Shown: one piece after another, positions 20,223-29,254 of the stretch
How positions within the stretch are numbered: position 1 is the first letter of the stretch
How the letters are laid out: each line of letters opens with the position of its first letter
Assembly (NCBI GenBank): GCA_964393895.1
Contig: CAYMWP010000042.1
Span: 1-30,969, forward strand
DNA: 30,969 nucleotides
Source of the DNA: B4-G1 sp964393895
Lineage (GTDB): Bacteria > Chloroflexota > Anaerolineae > B4-G1
Direction: 5' to 3'
The notes under the pieces: generated by a model
Database searches by the model: none
What the model saw: the letters and a program-made list of their open reading frames with translations, nothing else
What the model was told of the DNA's origin: nothing
Made by a program: the position numbers and the translations under genes

Positions 20223-20508
20223 GCTGTACAGTCCTCTCGATCACACTCACCAGAGTTGGCGTTCGTTCTCGCAGGGCCTGGATGGTACGGCGATACTGTT
20301 CACGACGACGGAGCAAGATTTTCCATGCGCCAGCCCAGTCAGCCCAGTCGAGTATCCAGGAGTCATCTTCGGGTTCCTCGCCAGCGATGTATGATTCGTA
20401 GAATGTCTCTGAAAGGACACCATACTTTCGCTCGTAGGCTTCTATATCCTCGTTGAGAGCGTGAATATCAATGATAATGTCCTGCAAAGTCATCTCCTGA
20501 TGCACCAT
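20197..20508 (-). CDS. Partner (putative antitoxin) of TumE-like protein
   Basis: A 103-residue acidic helical protein (LQDIIIDIHALNEDIEAYERK, GEEPEDDSWILDWADWAG, then REQYRRTIQALRE). AGGAGGTG precedes ATG 20508, and a promoter lies at 20528-20556. No DNA-binding motif is evident. It is encoded first in the pair, the usual antitoxin position. Confidence 0.62.
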   Translation of the reverse strand: MVHQEMTLQDIIIDIHALNEDIEAYERKYGVLSETFYESYIAGEEPEDDSWILDWADWAGAWKILLRRREQYRRTIQALRERTPTLVSVIERTVQREPIPVAS

Positions 20509-20527
20509 AATCACACCTCCTGACCCC

Positions 20528-20556
20528 ATTGTACCGCTTTATCGCACGTAATACAA
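20528..20556 (-). promoter_or_regulatory. Promoter of the TumE-like module
   Basis: On the minus strand TTGTAT (20556-20551), a 17-nt spacer and TACAAT (20533-20528) fit sigma-70. Transcription would start near 20521, only ~13 nt before the ATG. The module therefore has its own promoter independent of fabD. Confidence 0.6.
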
Positions 20557-20649
20557 GATTCCAAGTACATCAGCCGAAAGCGACGGGGCGCCCATCGCGG
20601 TATCACTGACAATTACCCAACAGCCCCCACACAAATTCCTTCGACAAGC

Positions 20650-21576
20650 TCACCCATCCCGAGCCAGAGCCTGCGCGGTGGTCAGCCTCTGCACCCCGCG
20701 ATCAATGCGTTTCACCAGGCCGGTCAGCACCTCCTGCGGCCCCACCTCGACGAAGCAGCCCACCCCCTGCCCGATCATCCAGCGCACTGATTCGGCCCAG
20801 CGCACGGGGGAAGTGAGCTGCCGGCCCAGGGCGTCACGGATGTCGGCGGGGTCGGTGAGGGGAGCGGCGGCAGCGTTCGCCACGATAGGGACAGCAGGTT
20901 CGTGGAACGTGGTCGCAGCGAGGGCGTCACGGAACTCGGCGGCGACCTCGGCCATCAAGGGAGAGTGGGCCGCGATGCTCACGGCCAGCCGCACCACCTT
21001 TCTGGCTCCCTGTTCCCCAGCCCGCTCCAGCGCCCGTTCCAGCGGGCCGAACGCGCCAGAGATGACGACCTGACCGGGGCAGTTGTCGTTGGCGACGCCG
21101 ACGTACTCCCCACTCAATTCCCGCACCTGGACGCAGAGCGTCTCCAGCGGCTCCCGCTCCAGCCCGATCACGGCCGCCATTCCGCCGGGGCTGCGCTCGC
21201 CAGCCTCCTTCATCAACCGGCCGCGCTCGCGCACCAGCCGCAGCCCATCTTCGAAGGAAAGAGCGCCCCCCGCCGCCAGCGCGCTGAACTCGCCCATGCT
21301 GTGCCCGGCGACGTAGGTGGGAACATCCCATCCCCGCTCCTCCAACGCTCGCAACGCAGCCACGCTGGCGACGAAAATGGCCGGCTGCGTGTTCGACGTG
21401 TCGTTCAATCGCTCAGCCGGCCCCTCGAAGCACAAGCGGGACAGGGGGATATCCAGAATATCATCCGCTCGCTCAAACAAGGCGCGGGCCGCCGGGGAAG
21501 CATCGTAAAACTCGCGCCCCATTCCTACGTATTGAGAACCCTGGCCCGGAAACAGATAGGCGCACCCGTCCGTCAA
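20650..21576 (-). CDS. fabD: Malonyl-CoA:ACP transacylase FabD
   Basis: A 308-residue acyltransferase loading malonyl onto ACP for fatty acid synthesis. FPGQGSQ is at ~9-15, the nucleophile S93 lies in GHSMG, and the catalytic His is H204 (AAHSPLM). The start is TTG 21576 with AGGGGGTG upstream; a longer frame to 21681 overlaps rpmF and is rejected. Its 3' end is duplicated at 19680-19779. A degenerate ACGTTT/ACGTTC-type repeat fills 21590-21625 between rpmF and fabD. Confidence 0.94.
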   Translation of the reverse strand: MTDGCAYLFPGQGSQYVGMGREFYDASPAARALFERADDILDIPLSRLCFEGPAERLNDTSNTQPAIFVASVAALRALEERGWDVPTYVAGHSMGEFSALAAGGALSFEDGLRLVRERGRLMKEAGERSPGGMAAVIGLEREPLETLCVQVRELSGEYVGVANDNCPGQVVISGAFGPLERALERAGEQGARKVVRLAVSIAAHSPLMAEVAAEFRDALAATTFHEPAVPIVANAAAAPLTDPADIRDALGRQLTSPVRWAESVRWMIGQGVGCFVEVGPQEVLTGLVKRIDRGVQRLTTAQALARDG

Positions 21577-21623
21577 TAGACACCCCCTGTTCGATTGACG
21601 TTTCACGCTTAACGTTCGACGTT

Positions 21624-21809
21624 TTACTCTTCTTCGATTTCGATAACCTGAGCGCCACGGTAGGTGCCGCAGGCGAGGCAAACGTGGTGAGGCAGCACCG
21701 GTTCACCGCATTGCGGGCAGGGCACCGTTTGCTTCGCCTTGAGCGTCCAGTTAGCTCGCCGTTTTCTCCCCCGGGTCTTGGATATCTTGCGCTTTGGTAA
21801 TGCTCCCAT
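21624..21809 (-). CDS. rpmF: Ribosomal protein L32
   Basis: A 61-residue L32 of the zinc-ribbon (C+) type, with C31, C34, C44 and C47. The N-terminal PKRKISKTRGRKRRA is typical. It lies upstream of fabD in a leftward unit, the usual rpmF-fab arrangement. The 147-nt gap to the coiled-coil gene shows no gene. Confidence 0.95.
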   Translation of the reverse strand: MGALPKRKISKTRGRKRRANWTLKAKQTVPCPQCGEPVLPHHVCLACGTYRGAQVIEIEEE

Positions 21810-21956
21810 TTTCCTTACACATTCCTTTCCGATAACTGCTCGGACTCAATCCGCCCTCGAACCAGCCTGAGCAGTCACCATTTCCGATTGATCCGCTCCA
21901 TCCATCCAAACTCTGAAATCACAAGGGACGTATTATAGGAGCGAGCAGTGAACCTG

Positions 21957-22463
21957 TCAAGGTGAATCGCCGCCCCCTTCGACCTCGCCTGCGGCGAGCG
22001 AGCGGCTCTCTCGCCCTTCTCGCTCAACCTGGATAGCGCGAATACCGTTCACAATCACTGTCAGCGCCTGCTTTAGATCCTGCTCCAGTTGGCACAGCAC
22101 GTCGAAAGCATAGTTATCGGCCCCGGCGCGCACGTCTTCCGCCTCCCGCTCGGCCTGTTCGCGGATAGCAGCGGCCCGCTCCTCGGCGGTCTTGACGAGG
22201 ACGTGCTCGGTCGTCAGTTGCATCGCTTCGCTCCGCGCCAGTGAGATGACGCGCTCCGCCTCTTCCTGAGCCTGGGCCAGAGTACGATCTTTGTCGCGCA
22301 TAGTCCGCTCGGCGCGGCGCACCTCATCGGGGATGGAAATGCGCATCTGGTCGAGCAGGGGCCAGATATTGCGCTCGTCCACCAGCCGCAAACCGCTGAA
22401 GGGCAACCGCTTGCTCTTTTTGATGACTTCTTCCAGACGGTCAATCAGGTGCAAGATGTCCAT
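21957..22463 (-). CDS. Coiled-coil protein, unknown function
   Basis: A 168-residue hydrophilic protein with long charged helices (~45-125: RAERTMRDKDRTLAQAQEEA and similar), recalling DivIVA or ATP-synthase b-subunit stalks. No TM segment is seen. GGGAGG precedes ATG 22463. It sits between coaD and rpmF. Conserved position suggests a housekeeping role, but I cannot assign one. Confidence 0.78.
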   Translation of the reverse strand: MDILHLIDRLEEVIKKSKRLPFSGLRLVDERNIWPLLDQMRISIPDEVRRAERTMRDKDRTLAQAQEEAERVISLARSEAMQLTTEHVLVKTAEERAAAIREQAEREAEDVRAGADNYAFDVLCQLEQDLKQALTVIVNGIRAIQVEREGRESRSLAAGEVEGGGDSP

Positions 22464-22478
22464 ATTGGCCTCCCACGT

Positions 22479-23006
22479 TCAATCACGCAGCGAAACGAGC
22501 GGCACCGGCTCTTGGGTCTTTTCCCGCTCGCGCCATTTTGCCTCCAATGCGGCCGCGACGCGCGGAGTCGCCATTCCACTTACGTCACCCCCCAGCAGCG
22601 CAATCTCCTTGACGATACTGGAACTCAGGAAAGCGTGAGCCTGGCGCGTCATCAGACACACAGATTCGACCTCCGGCGCTAGTTGACGGTTGGTGAGCGC
22701 CATCTGGTACTCTAACTCAAAGTCAGAGATGACGCGCAACCCGCGCACTATGGCCTGCGCCCCGACCTGACGGGCAAACTCGACCGTCAAGCCGCCATAA
22801 GATGTCACGCGCACGTTGGGAAAACCGGATAGAGCCTGGCGCGCCAGCTCCACCCGCTCCTCGACGGTGAACATCAAGTGCTTTGCCGGCCGGTCGTAGA
22901 CGGCGACCACCAACTCGTCAAAGATGATGGCCGCGCGGGTGGCAATATCCACGTGTCCCAGGTGAATTGGGTCAAAAGTGCCGGGATAGAGTGCGATGTG
23001 ATTCAA
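22479..23006 (-). CDS. coaD: Phosphopantetheine adenylyltransferase CoaD
   Basis: A 175-residue enzyme of CoA synthesis (ATP + 4'-phosphopantetheine to dephospho-CoA). The nucleotidyltransferase motif GTFDPIHLGH is at 9-18. RGLRVISDFE and the SSSIVKEIA motif (ISSTxVRE equivalent) are present. The start is TTG overlapping the recG stop (TTGA, 4 nt) with GGGGAGG upstream. The C-terminal ~15 residues extend beyond the usual ~160. Confidence 0.94.
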   Translation of the reverse strand: MNHIALYPGTFDPIHLGHVDIATRAAIIFDELVVAVYDRPAKHLMFTVEERVELARQALSGFPNVRVTSYGGLTVEFARQVGAQAIVRGLRVISDFELEYQMALTNRQLAPEVESVCLMTRQAHAFLSSSIVKEIALLGGDVSGMATPRVAAALEAKWREREKTQEPVPLVSLRD

Positions 23007-25408
23007 CTGACCTCCCCTTCACCTTTCCAAAATCGCGTCACCTGCCGGGCAAGCAGACGGTTGTCCGGATGGGCCAGTTCTGGATCGGTTTCAAAAAAGT
23101 CGCGAGCGGCCTCGCGGGCGGCCTCGACGAGCTGCAAATCGGCCACGCTGGCCAGCTTGAGGTCGGGAAAGCCCGACTGACGAGTGCCGAGGAACTCGCC
23201 CGGCCCACGCATCTCTAAATCCTTTTGCGCCAGCTCAAAACCATCGTTGGTGCTCTCGACCGCCTGCAACCGCTCATGCGCCTCTGGAGACGAGGAGCCA
23301 GAGACCAAAAGGCAGTAAGAATCGTGCTCGCCCCGGCCCACGCGGCCCCGGAACTGGTGAAGTTGCGCCAATCCAAAGCGATCAGCCCCCTCGACGAGCA
23401 TCGCGCTGGCGTTGGGCACGTCAATCCCCACCTCGACGACGGACGTGGAGACCAGAATGTCCAACTCTCCACGGGCAAAGCGGGCCATTGCCTCCTCTTT
23501 CTCCTCCCCCTTCATCCGGCCGTGCAACAGTCCCAGCCGCAGGTCGGGAAAGATATGTTTCTGTAGCCGCCCGTGCTCTTCGACGGCCGCTTTAGCCTCG
23601 ATCTTGTCCGACTCTTCGACTAGCGGGCAGATGATGAACGCCTGGCGACCATTTTCGACCTGGCTGCGCAAGAAACTGTAAGCCCGTTCCCGCTCGGTGG
23701 GCAGAATCAGGCGGGTGACGATCGGCTTGCGCCCCGGCGGCATCTCGTCAATGACCGAGACGTCCAGGTGCCCCCACAGGGTCAATTCGAGCGAGCGGGG
23801 GATGGGAGTGGCCGTCATCACCAGCAGGTGGGGGTTGTACCCCTTCTGCCGCAGCGCGGCCCGCTGCCCCACGCCAAAGCGATGCTGCTCGTCAATCACC
23901 GCCAGGGCCAATTCCTGGAATTGGACGCTTTCCTGAATCAGCGCGTGAGTGCCAACGACGGCTTCCACGCTGCCATCGGCCAGCCCGGCGTAAACCCTCT
24001 CCCGCTCCTGCCCGGTGACGCTGCTGGTGAGCAACCCGAGATTGGGGATCCGAGATCTGAGGTTGGAGAAATGCTGCTCGGCCAGAACTTCGGTGGGGAC
24101 CATCAGCGCCGCTTGAGCGCCGGCAGCCACCGTCAGCGCCATAGCCGCCGCCGCCACGATCGTCTTGCCGGAACCTACGTCCCCCTGGAGCAGCCGGTTC
24201 ATCGGGCGCTCTGAGCGCAGGTCGGCGACGATCTGGCGCAGCGCGCGCTGCTGGGAGCCGGTCAACTCGAACGGTAGACTGGCGAGAAAATCATCAAGGG
24301 CGCGATCGTCCGCCGGCAGCGGCTTGCCCGGTTCAGAGCGCCACAGGTGGCGGCGGCGCAACAGGCCGATCTGTAACACGAACAACTCGTCAAAGGCCAG
24401 GCGGTGGCGGGCGCGTTCCAACGATCCCAAGTCGTCCGGAAAGTGGATCTGGGTAATGGCAGTCTCCAGATCCATCAGCCCCGCCTCACGCACCACCGAC
24501 CCCGGCAAGTGGTCGGGCAACCGCTTGGGCCAATAATCCACCGTGCGCTTCATCAGACCGCGCAGCCATTTGGCGCCGATACCCTTCGTGAGAGGATAGA
24601 CCGGCACGATGCGCGCGGTGTGAAGCAATTCGTCTCGCATAAATTCCCACTCGGGAGAAGTAAAGCACGGCCGGCCGAGGTACTCGTCCACCCGCCCGCT
24701 GACGACGATCTGCTTGCCCCGCCTGATCCTGTCGGCCAAGTAGGGCTGATTGAACCAGGTAGCCTCGATGGAGCCGGTGTCGTCGGAGAGGATAGCTTTG
24801 AAGAGAGAAGCGCCTCCCCGCGTCTTGTGCACGCCGGATTCCCACACTTGGGCGATGAGGGTAACCTCTTCGCCGTACTCGAGCCGGCTGATGGGCTTGA
24901 GTTGCGAGTAATCGTCGTAGCGATGGGGAAACAGGTAGAGCATATCGCGGATGGTTTGAACACCCAGCCGGGCCAGTCGCTCGGTCTGGCGGACGCCCAC
25001 TCCTCGCAGAACGGAGACCGGAGAATCGAGGTCGGTGCGCGCATAAGTAGGCGCTGGTTCGCTCCGAAGAGACGTGGATGGAGCCGCTTGCTCCTGTTCC
25101 AAAGCCACACCCGTGGGCGCGGGTTCCGTCGCAACAGGTTGCGCGCGCGATTGGGAAGAAGGTGGGGAGTGGAGCATTTCTCGCAACCCGGCCAGCATTG
25201 TTCGGCGCGCGCCCTCGTCGGCAAGATCGCTGTAGGCGCGCAGCCGACCGGTCACCTCCTGCACCCACTCGTCCGCTTCGGGCCCCAGTTCATCTCCCGC
25301 TTCCTGCAACCAGGTGTCGGCGTAGCGGGCCAAGCCGCCAAAGACAGCGCGGTCCTGGCACTTTTCTGCTTCCAGTTTTAGAATCTTGATCAGTTTGTTG
25401 ATGGGCAT
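23003..25408 (-). CDS. recG: ATP-dependent DNA helicase RecG
   Basis: An 801-residue fork-reversal helicase. An N-terminal ~130-residue extension is followed by LRGVGVRQTERLARLGV (wedge region start, ~134), then an OB-fold wedge. Walker A GDVGSGKT is at 409-416 and DEQH at 507-510. MTATPIPRSL, the VEVGIDVPNA motif and QFRGRVGRG (motif VI) follow. The extension (about 80-125 is Pro/Ala/Ser/Thr-rich) is longer than in E. coli RecG. It starts 7 nt after degV and overlaps coaD by 4 nt. Confidence 0.95.
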   Translation of the reverse strand: MPINKLIKILKLEAEKCQDRAVFGGLARYADTWLQEAGDELGPEADEWVQEVTGRLRAYSDLADEGARRTMLAGLREMLHSPPSSQSRAQPVATEPAPTGVALEQEQAAPSTSLRSEPAPTYARTDLDSPVSVLRGVGVRQTERLARLGVQTIRDMLYLFPHRYDDYSQLKPISRLEYGEEVTLIAQVWESGVHKTRGGASLFKAILSDDTGSIEATWFNQPYLADRIRRGKQIVVSGRVDEYLGRPCFTSPEWEFMRDELLHTARIVPVYPLTKGIGAKWLRGLMKRTVDYWPKRLPDHLPGSVVREAGLMDLETAITQIHFPDDLGSLERARHRLAFDELFVLQIGLLRRRHLWRSEPGKPLPADDRALDDFLASLPFELTGSQQRALRQIVADLRSERPMNRLLQGDVGSGKTIVAAAAMALTVAAGAQAALMVPTEVLAEQHFSNLRSRIPNLGLLTSSVTGQERERVYAGLADGSVEAVVGTHALIQESVQFQELALAVIDEQHRFGVGQRAALRQKGYNPHLLVMTATPIPRSLELTLWGHLDVSVIDEMPPGRKPIVTRLILPTERERAYSFLRSQVENGRQAFIICPLVEESDKIEAKAAVEEHGRLQKHIFPDLRLGLLHGRMKGEEKEEAMARFARGELDILVSTSVVEVGIDVPNASAMLVEGADRFGLAQLHQFRGRVGRGEHDSYCLLVSGSSSPEAHERLQAVESTNDGFELAQKDLEMRGPGEFLGTRQSGFPDLKLASVADLQLVEAAREAARDFFETDPELAHPDNRLLARQVTRFWKGEGEVS

Positions 25409-25415
25409 AATGATC

Positions 25416-26258
25416 TCACGTGGCGACCACCATAGCCACGCCCAGACCTCGCGGCCCGACGTGAGCGCCTATTATGGTAGTGGCTGCCACGGTCAATGTC
25501 TGGCTGGACGGACAAAGGTCGAGCAAGCGGTCGCGCAGGTCTGGCAACTCGGGGGCATAGGTATGGAGGAACGCCAGTCGCTCCAACGGGGCGCGGCCAC
25601 GCACCAGTTCGACCAGCCGCTCGATGGCGCGGCGCCTCGTCCGCGTTCTTCCCACGTCACTGACCTTGCCCAGAAACACCTCCACGATCGGCTTGAGACG
25701 CAGAATTTGAGCCGCTTTCGCCCGCGCCCAACTCACCCGTCCACTGCGGCGCATATACTCCAAAGTGTCGAGCATGGCATAGACCCGCACGCGGGGCTTT
25801 AGATCCTCGATCAGGGCCACGATTTCACGACCGCTCTGACCGGCCGCGGCAGCCTCCGCCGCCGCAACGACCATCCATCCGAGGCCCATCGAGAGCTGCC
25901 CCGAGTCCACGACGTGCACCTTCAACTCTGGCGCGTCCTGCGCCCCCAACCGGGCAACGTTGTGCATCCCGCTCAGACTGGTCGAAACCACGATGGCGAT
26001 CACCTCGTCCGCTTCATCCACCAGGTTGCGGTAGGCGGCGGTGAACTCGTAGGCCGGCGGCACGGCGGTGGTCGGTATGGACGACATCTCGGGCAAGCGA
26101 GCGTAGAACTCCTCCCTGCTAAAATCCTCGGAAGGCGCGTCCCGGTAACTATGGTTGGCGATCTGGACGTAGGCCGGCACGACAGTGATGTGCAGCCGCT
26201 CCGCCAGCTCCGGGGGCACGTCGGACGTGCTATCGGTGACGATGCGTACTCGACTCAC
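25416..26258 (-). CDS. DegV/FakB fatty-acid-binding protein, second copy
   Basis: A 280-residue DegV-family protein that binds a fatty acid for phosphorylation by FakA. It has RIVTDSTSDVPPELAERL at the N-terminus, the STSLSGMHNVAR ligand loop, VVDSGQLSMGLG and YMRRSGRVS. The GTG start overlaps the previous degV by 4 nt. The standard binding loop is better preserved here than in the first copy. Confidence 0.92.
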   Translation of the reverse strand: MSRVRIVTDSTSDVPPELAERLHITVVPAYVQIANHSYRDAPSEDFSREEFYARLPEMSSIPTTAVPPAYEFTAAYRNLVDEADEVIAIVVSTSLSGMHNVARLGAQDAPELKVHVVDSGQLSMGLGWMVVAAAEAAAAGQSGREIVALIEDLKPRVRVYAMLDTLEYMRRSGRVSWARAKAAQILRLKPIVEVFLGKVSDVGRTRTRRRAIERLVELVRGRAPLERLAFLHTYAPELPDLRDRLLDLCPSSQTLTVAATTIIGAHVGPRGLGVAMVVAT

Positions 26259-27124
26259 CGAGGCAACACCTCCCGGCCTGGGCCCTCGTACACTATCAGG
26301 CCGGTCCCATCCGGCCCGATGTGCGAAGCCGGCAACGGCCCATAAAGCAAGATGGGGAACTCGTGGCCTGGCGCGATGGATTCCAGCCGGTCTCGCAATA
26401 TCTTTGTTTTCTGGGTAGGATAGGGAGTGCTCTGCAAAATGGCTATCCGTTCGATGTCGGAGAACTCGCTGGCGAACTCGATCAACTTGTCCATCGCCCG
26501 ATCACGGCTGCGCACCTTTTCCATCGGAATGATCTCGCCCTCCTCCATCGCCAGGAAGGGTCTGATGTCCAACATGGTGCCCAACACGGCCTGAGCCGGA
26601 CTGATGCGCCCGCTATGCTCCAAATAGTCCAGGGTATCGGTGACGAAAACGATATAGATGCGCCGAACCATTCCCCGGATCCGGCGCACGATCTCGTCCA
26701 GGGTAACGGAATCCCGGGCCAGTTGGGCCGCTGCCTGCACCAGGATGCTCAACCCCAGGGAAAGCGTCTCGGAATCCAGAACTATGACGTCGCAACGCCC
26801 CAGGAACTCGCGGGCCGCCGCCTGCGCCTCGCGGCAGATGAGACTGAGGCTGTCCGACGAGTGAATCGAGAGGATCTGGTCGGTCTTGAGCAACAGGTGA
26901 TCGTACACGCGCCTAAATTGCTCGGCGGTCGGGCCGACGATCTCCGGGTGGACGCGATCGCGCCCCATACGAAGCAACAACTCCTCGTGGTCCAAATCAG
27001 CGCCATCCTGGTAGGTTTTATCACCGATACGGACGGTCAGCGGTACAACGGTGATCCCTAGTTGTTCGACGACACCCGGCTCAATAGTTGCTGCACTGTC
27101 AGTAACAATGTGAACTCTGGTCAC
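26255..27124 (-). CDS. DegV/FakB fatty-acid-binding protein, first copy
   Basis: A 289-residue DegV-family protein with HIVTDSAATIEPGVVEQLGI, VLDSETLSLGL and YLEHSGRIS motifs. The usual SxLSGT loop reads HSSDSLSLICREA, a departure that could alter acyl-chain preference. The start is GTG 27124. It lies 5 nt after fakA, so fakA and two fakB-type genes form one unit. Confidence 0.9.
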   Translation of the reverse strand: MTRVHIVTDSAATIEPGVVEQLGITVVPLTVRIGDKTYQDGADLDHEELLLRMGRDRVHPEIVGPTAEQFRRVYDHLLLKTDQILSIHSSDSLSLICREAQAAAREFLGRCDVIVLDSETLSLGLSILVQAAAQLARDSVTLDEIVRRIRGMVRRIYIVFVTDTLDYLEHSGRISPAQAVLGTMLDIRPFLAMEEGEIIPMEKVRSRDRAMDKLIEFASEFSDIERIAILQSTPYPTQKTKILRDRLESIAPGHEFPILLYGPLPASHIGPDGTGLIVYEGPGREVLPR

Positions 27125-27129
27125 GCTCT

Positions 27130-28788
27130 CTACTCCACTGAAAGAATATAATGATAATGCGGCTGTCCGCCAAAAATGACTTCGATCTCGTGGTCAGGCC
27201 AATCCTGCTGCAAGAGGTCGGCCAGCGAGGACGCATCCTCTTCTCCGACTCCCTCGCCGCGGTACAAAGTGATGATCTCACACTCGGACGTTCCCATCTC
27301 TTTCAACAAAGCCGCCACGACATCTTGGATCGCGTCACCGGTCACTTTGAGATCTCCGTCGTGCAAGCCAATGACCTGTCCCTTGACAACCTCCACGCCG
27401 TTGATCTTTGCGGAACGGGTTGCAGTGGTTACTTCACCCGTTTCCACCTCTTCCATCGCGCTCGTCATCACGGCCACGTTGGTCTCAAAATCGGCCTGGT
27501 AGTTGAGCGCCATGAGCGCCGTGAGGCCCTGCGGAATGGAGCGGCTGGGAACGACGGCGATGGGCTTGTCGCTGAGGCCGCAAGCCTGCTCGGAGGCCAG
27601 GATGACGTTGCCGTTGTTAGGCAACAGAACCACCTGCTTGGCCGGCAGGCTCTCCGCCGCCTCCAACAAGTCCTGGGTACTGGGATTCATCGTCTGTCCC
27701 CCGCGCACGATACCGCCCACGCCCAGGCTTTGAAAGACGTGGGCCAGTCCATCTCCCGCCACGACGGCCACGACGCCGATCTCGTCGGAAACCTGATGCG
27801 TTGGTTCAGGCGGCAACTCGCGCCCGGCGATGAAATCCTGGTATTGGGCCTGCATATCCTCCACCACCACATCGCGCAGCGACCCCAGACTGGCCCCATA
27901 GCTGATGGGGATACCCGGATCAGGTACGTGCACGTGCACTTTGATCGTCGCGGGGTCGCCCACGACGAGCGGGCACTCGCCCATCTCTGCGATCCTCTGC
28001 CGGATGTCGTCCACTGGTAGGTCTTGCCCGACGATGAGGAACTGCACGTCGTAGCCATAGCCGACTTCACCGGGGGCAAATTCGGTGGCAATGAGGTCCA
28101 CCGCCCCTGTCATCTCCAAGTCCTCGGCCACGGGTTCTCCTCGCATCTGGCGCAACATTCCCTCCAGGATGATGAACAACCCCTGGCCGCCGGCGTCCAC
28201 CACGCCGGCCTCTTTGAGCACCGGCAGCAGCGAAGGCGTAAGTAAGACTGCCTCGTGGGCAGCGAATACCATGTGCTCCAGGATACGCACCAGGTCTTTT
28301 GTATCCTCCGCCCCCCGAGTCGCGGCGTCGGCGACAGCGCGGGCGACGGTGAGGATCGTACCCTCGACCGGCTTGACCACGCCCTTGTAGGCCGTCACCT
28401 CCGCCTCCCGGCAGGCGGCGACCAGGTCCTGAGCGCGATAAACCTCCTTCTTCTCCAGGCTACGCGCGAAACCACGCCAGATCTGGGAAAGGATAACGCC
28501 AGAGTTACCTCGAGCGCCCATCAGTGCGCCGTGAGCCATCTGGTGGGCCACCCGCCCCACGTTGCGCTCCGGCGTGTCCTTGATCTCGTCCCAGGCAGAC
28601 CGCATCGTCAATACCATATTGGTTCCGGTATCGCCGTCGGGGACCGGATAGACATTGAGCACATTGATCGCATCCTGATGGTACTGCAACCAGGCCAGCC
28701 CCGCCTTGACCAATCGCTTAAAGCCCTGGCCGTCCGTGGATAGGCGCGCATGTCGTCGTGCAACCATCGCTGATTTTTCGTCTGTCAA
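27130..28788 (-). CDS. fakA: Fatty acid kinase catalytic subunit FakA (DAK phosphatase family)
   Basis: About 552 residues. The N-terminal DhaL-like kinase domain has NVYPVPDGDTGTNM (Mg-binding Asp cluster, ~45-58) and GARGNSGVILSQIWRGF. The middle and C-terminal domains are those of FakA (VLLPNNGNVILASEQA; C-terminal EIITLYRGEG). It phosphorylates fatty acid bound to FakB, for phospholipid synthesis. TTG 28788 has GGGGGAG upstream; a GTG at 28824 inside asp23 is an alternative start. Confidence 0.92.
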   Translation of the reverse strand: MTDEKSAMVARRHARLSTDGQGFKRLVKAGLAWLQYHQDAINVLNVYPVPDGDTGTNMVLTMRSAWDEIKDTPERNVGRVAHQMAHGALMGARGNSGVILSQIWRGFARSLEKKEVYRAQDLVAACREAEVTAYKGVVKPVEGTILTVARAVADAATRGAEDTKDLVRILEHMVFAAHEAVLLTPSLLPVLKEAGVVDAGGQGLFIILEGMLRQMRGEPVAEDLEMTGAVDLIATEFAPGEVGYGYDVQFLIVGQDLPVDDIRQRIAEMGECPLVVGDPATIKVHVHVPDPGIPISYGASLGSLRDVVVEDMQAQYQDFIAGRELPPEPTHQVSDEIGVVAVVAGDGLAHVFQSLGVGGIVRGGQTMNPSTQDLLEAAESLPAKQVVLLPNNGNVILASEQACGLSDKPIAVVPSRSIPQGLTALMALNYQADFETNVAVMTSAMEEVETGEVTTATRSAKINGVEVVKGQVIGLHDGDLKVTGDAIQDVVAALLKEMGTSECEIITLYRGEGVGEEDASSLADLLQQDWPDHEIEVIFGGQPHYHYILSVE

Positions 28789-28804
28789 CCTGCTCCCCCC
28801 CATC

Positions 28805-29161
28805 TCAATCAACGTCGCTGACACGCAACCCCTCGACGTGTACGTTCACTTCGGCGACGGGTATGCCCAGCGCCCGTTCGACGCTGAATTTGACAACGTT
28901 CATAACGCTACGAGCTACGGCGACGATGCGGACGCCATACTCGACGATCACGTAAACGTTGATAATGATCCGGCCTTCTTCGATACGCACCTCGATCCCG
29001 CGTTTCCTGGTGCTAGAAATAGCGGTGGCAATACCGGTGGCCAGGTCCTTGTCCGCGGTACCCACGACACCGTAACAGCTCGAAACCGCCTCGCTGGCGA
29101 TGCTGGCGATGGCGGCGGGTGAAACTTCGACACGCCCTAGACTATGCTCTTGTTCTGGCAC
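28805..29161 (-). CDS. Asp23/Gls24 family protein (copy 1)
   Basis: A 118-residue Asp23-family protein (SLGRVEVSPAAIASIASEAV, INVYVIVEYGVRI, VAEVNVHVEGLRV). GTG 29161 is chosen because GGAGGAG lies 5 nt upstream. It directly precedes fakA, the typical Asp23-DAK pairing. It is divergent from the copy before nusB. Confidence 0.9.
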   Translation of the reverse strand: MPEQEHSLGRVEVSPAAIASIASEAVSSCYGVVGTADKDLATGIATAISSTRKRGIEVRIEEGRIIINVYVIVEYGVRIVAVARSVMNVVKFSVERALGIPVAEVNVHVEGLRVSDVD

Positions 29162-29190
29162 AAGCTCCTCCAATCCCCGATCACGGCGGG

Positions 29191-29219
29191 TTGCGCGAAA
29201 GGCTGTCTCGTGGTATGAT
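29191..29219 (+). promoter_or_regulatory. Extended -10 promoter for rpmB
   Basis: TTGCGC (29191-29196), a 17-nt spacer and TATGAT (29214-29219) preceded by TGG make an extended -10 promoter. The transcript would include the palindrome pair 29255-29353 in a ~160-nt leader before rpmB. Confidence 0.6.
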
Positions 29220-29254
29220 ACGCTCCATATAACTACTCAGCCTAACACCAATTC

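Noticed and set aside
21577..21681. Longer fabD starting at 21681
   Set aside because: It would overlap rpmF and add basic residues from a degenerate repeat; TTG 21576 has a good ribosome site at the right place for FabD.
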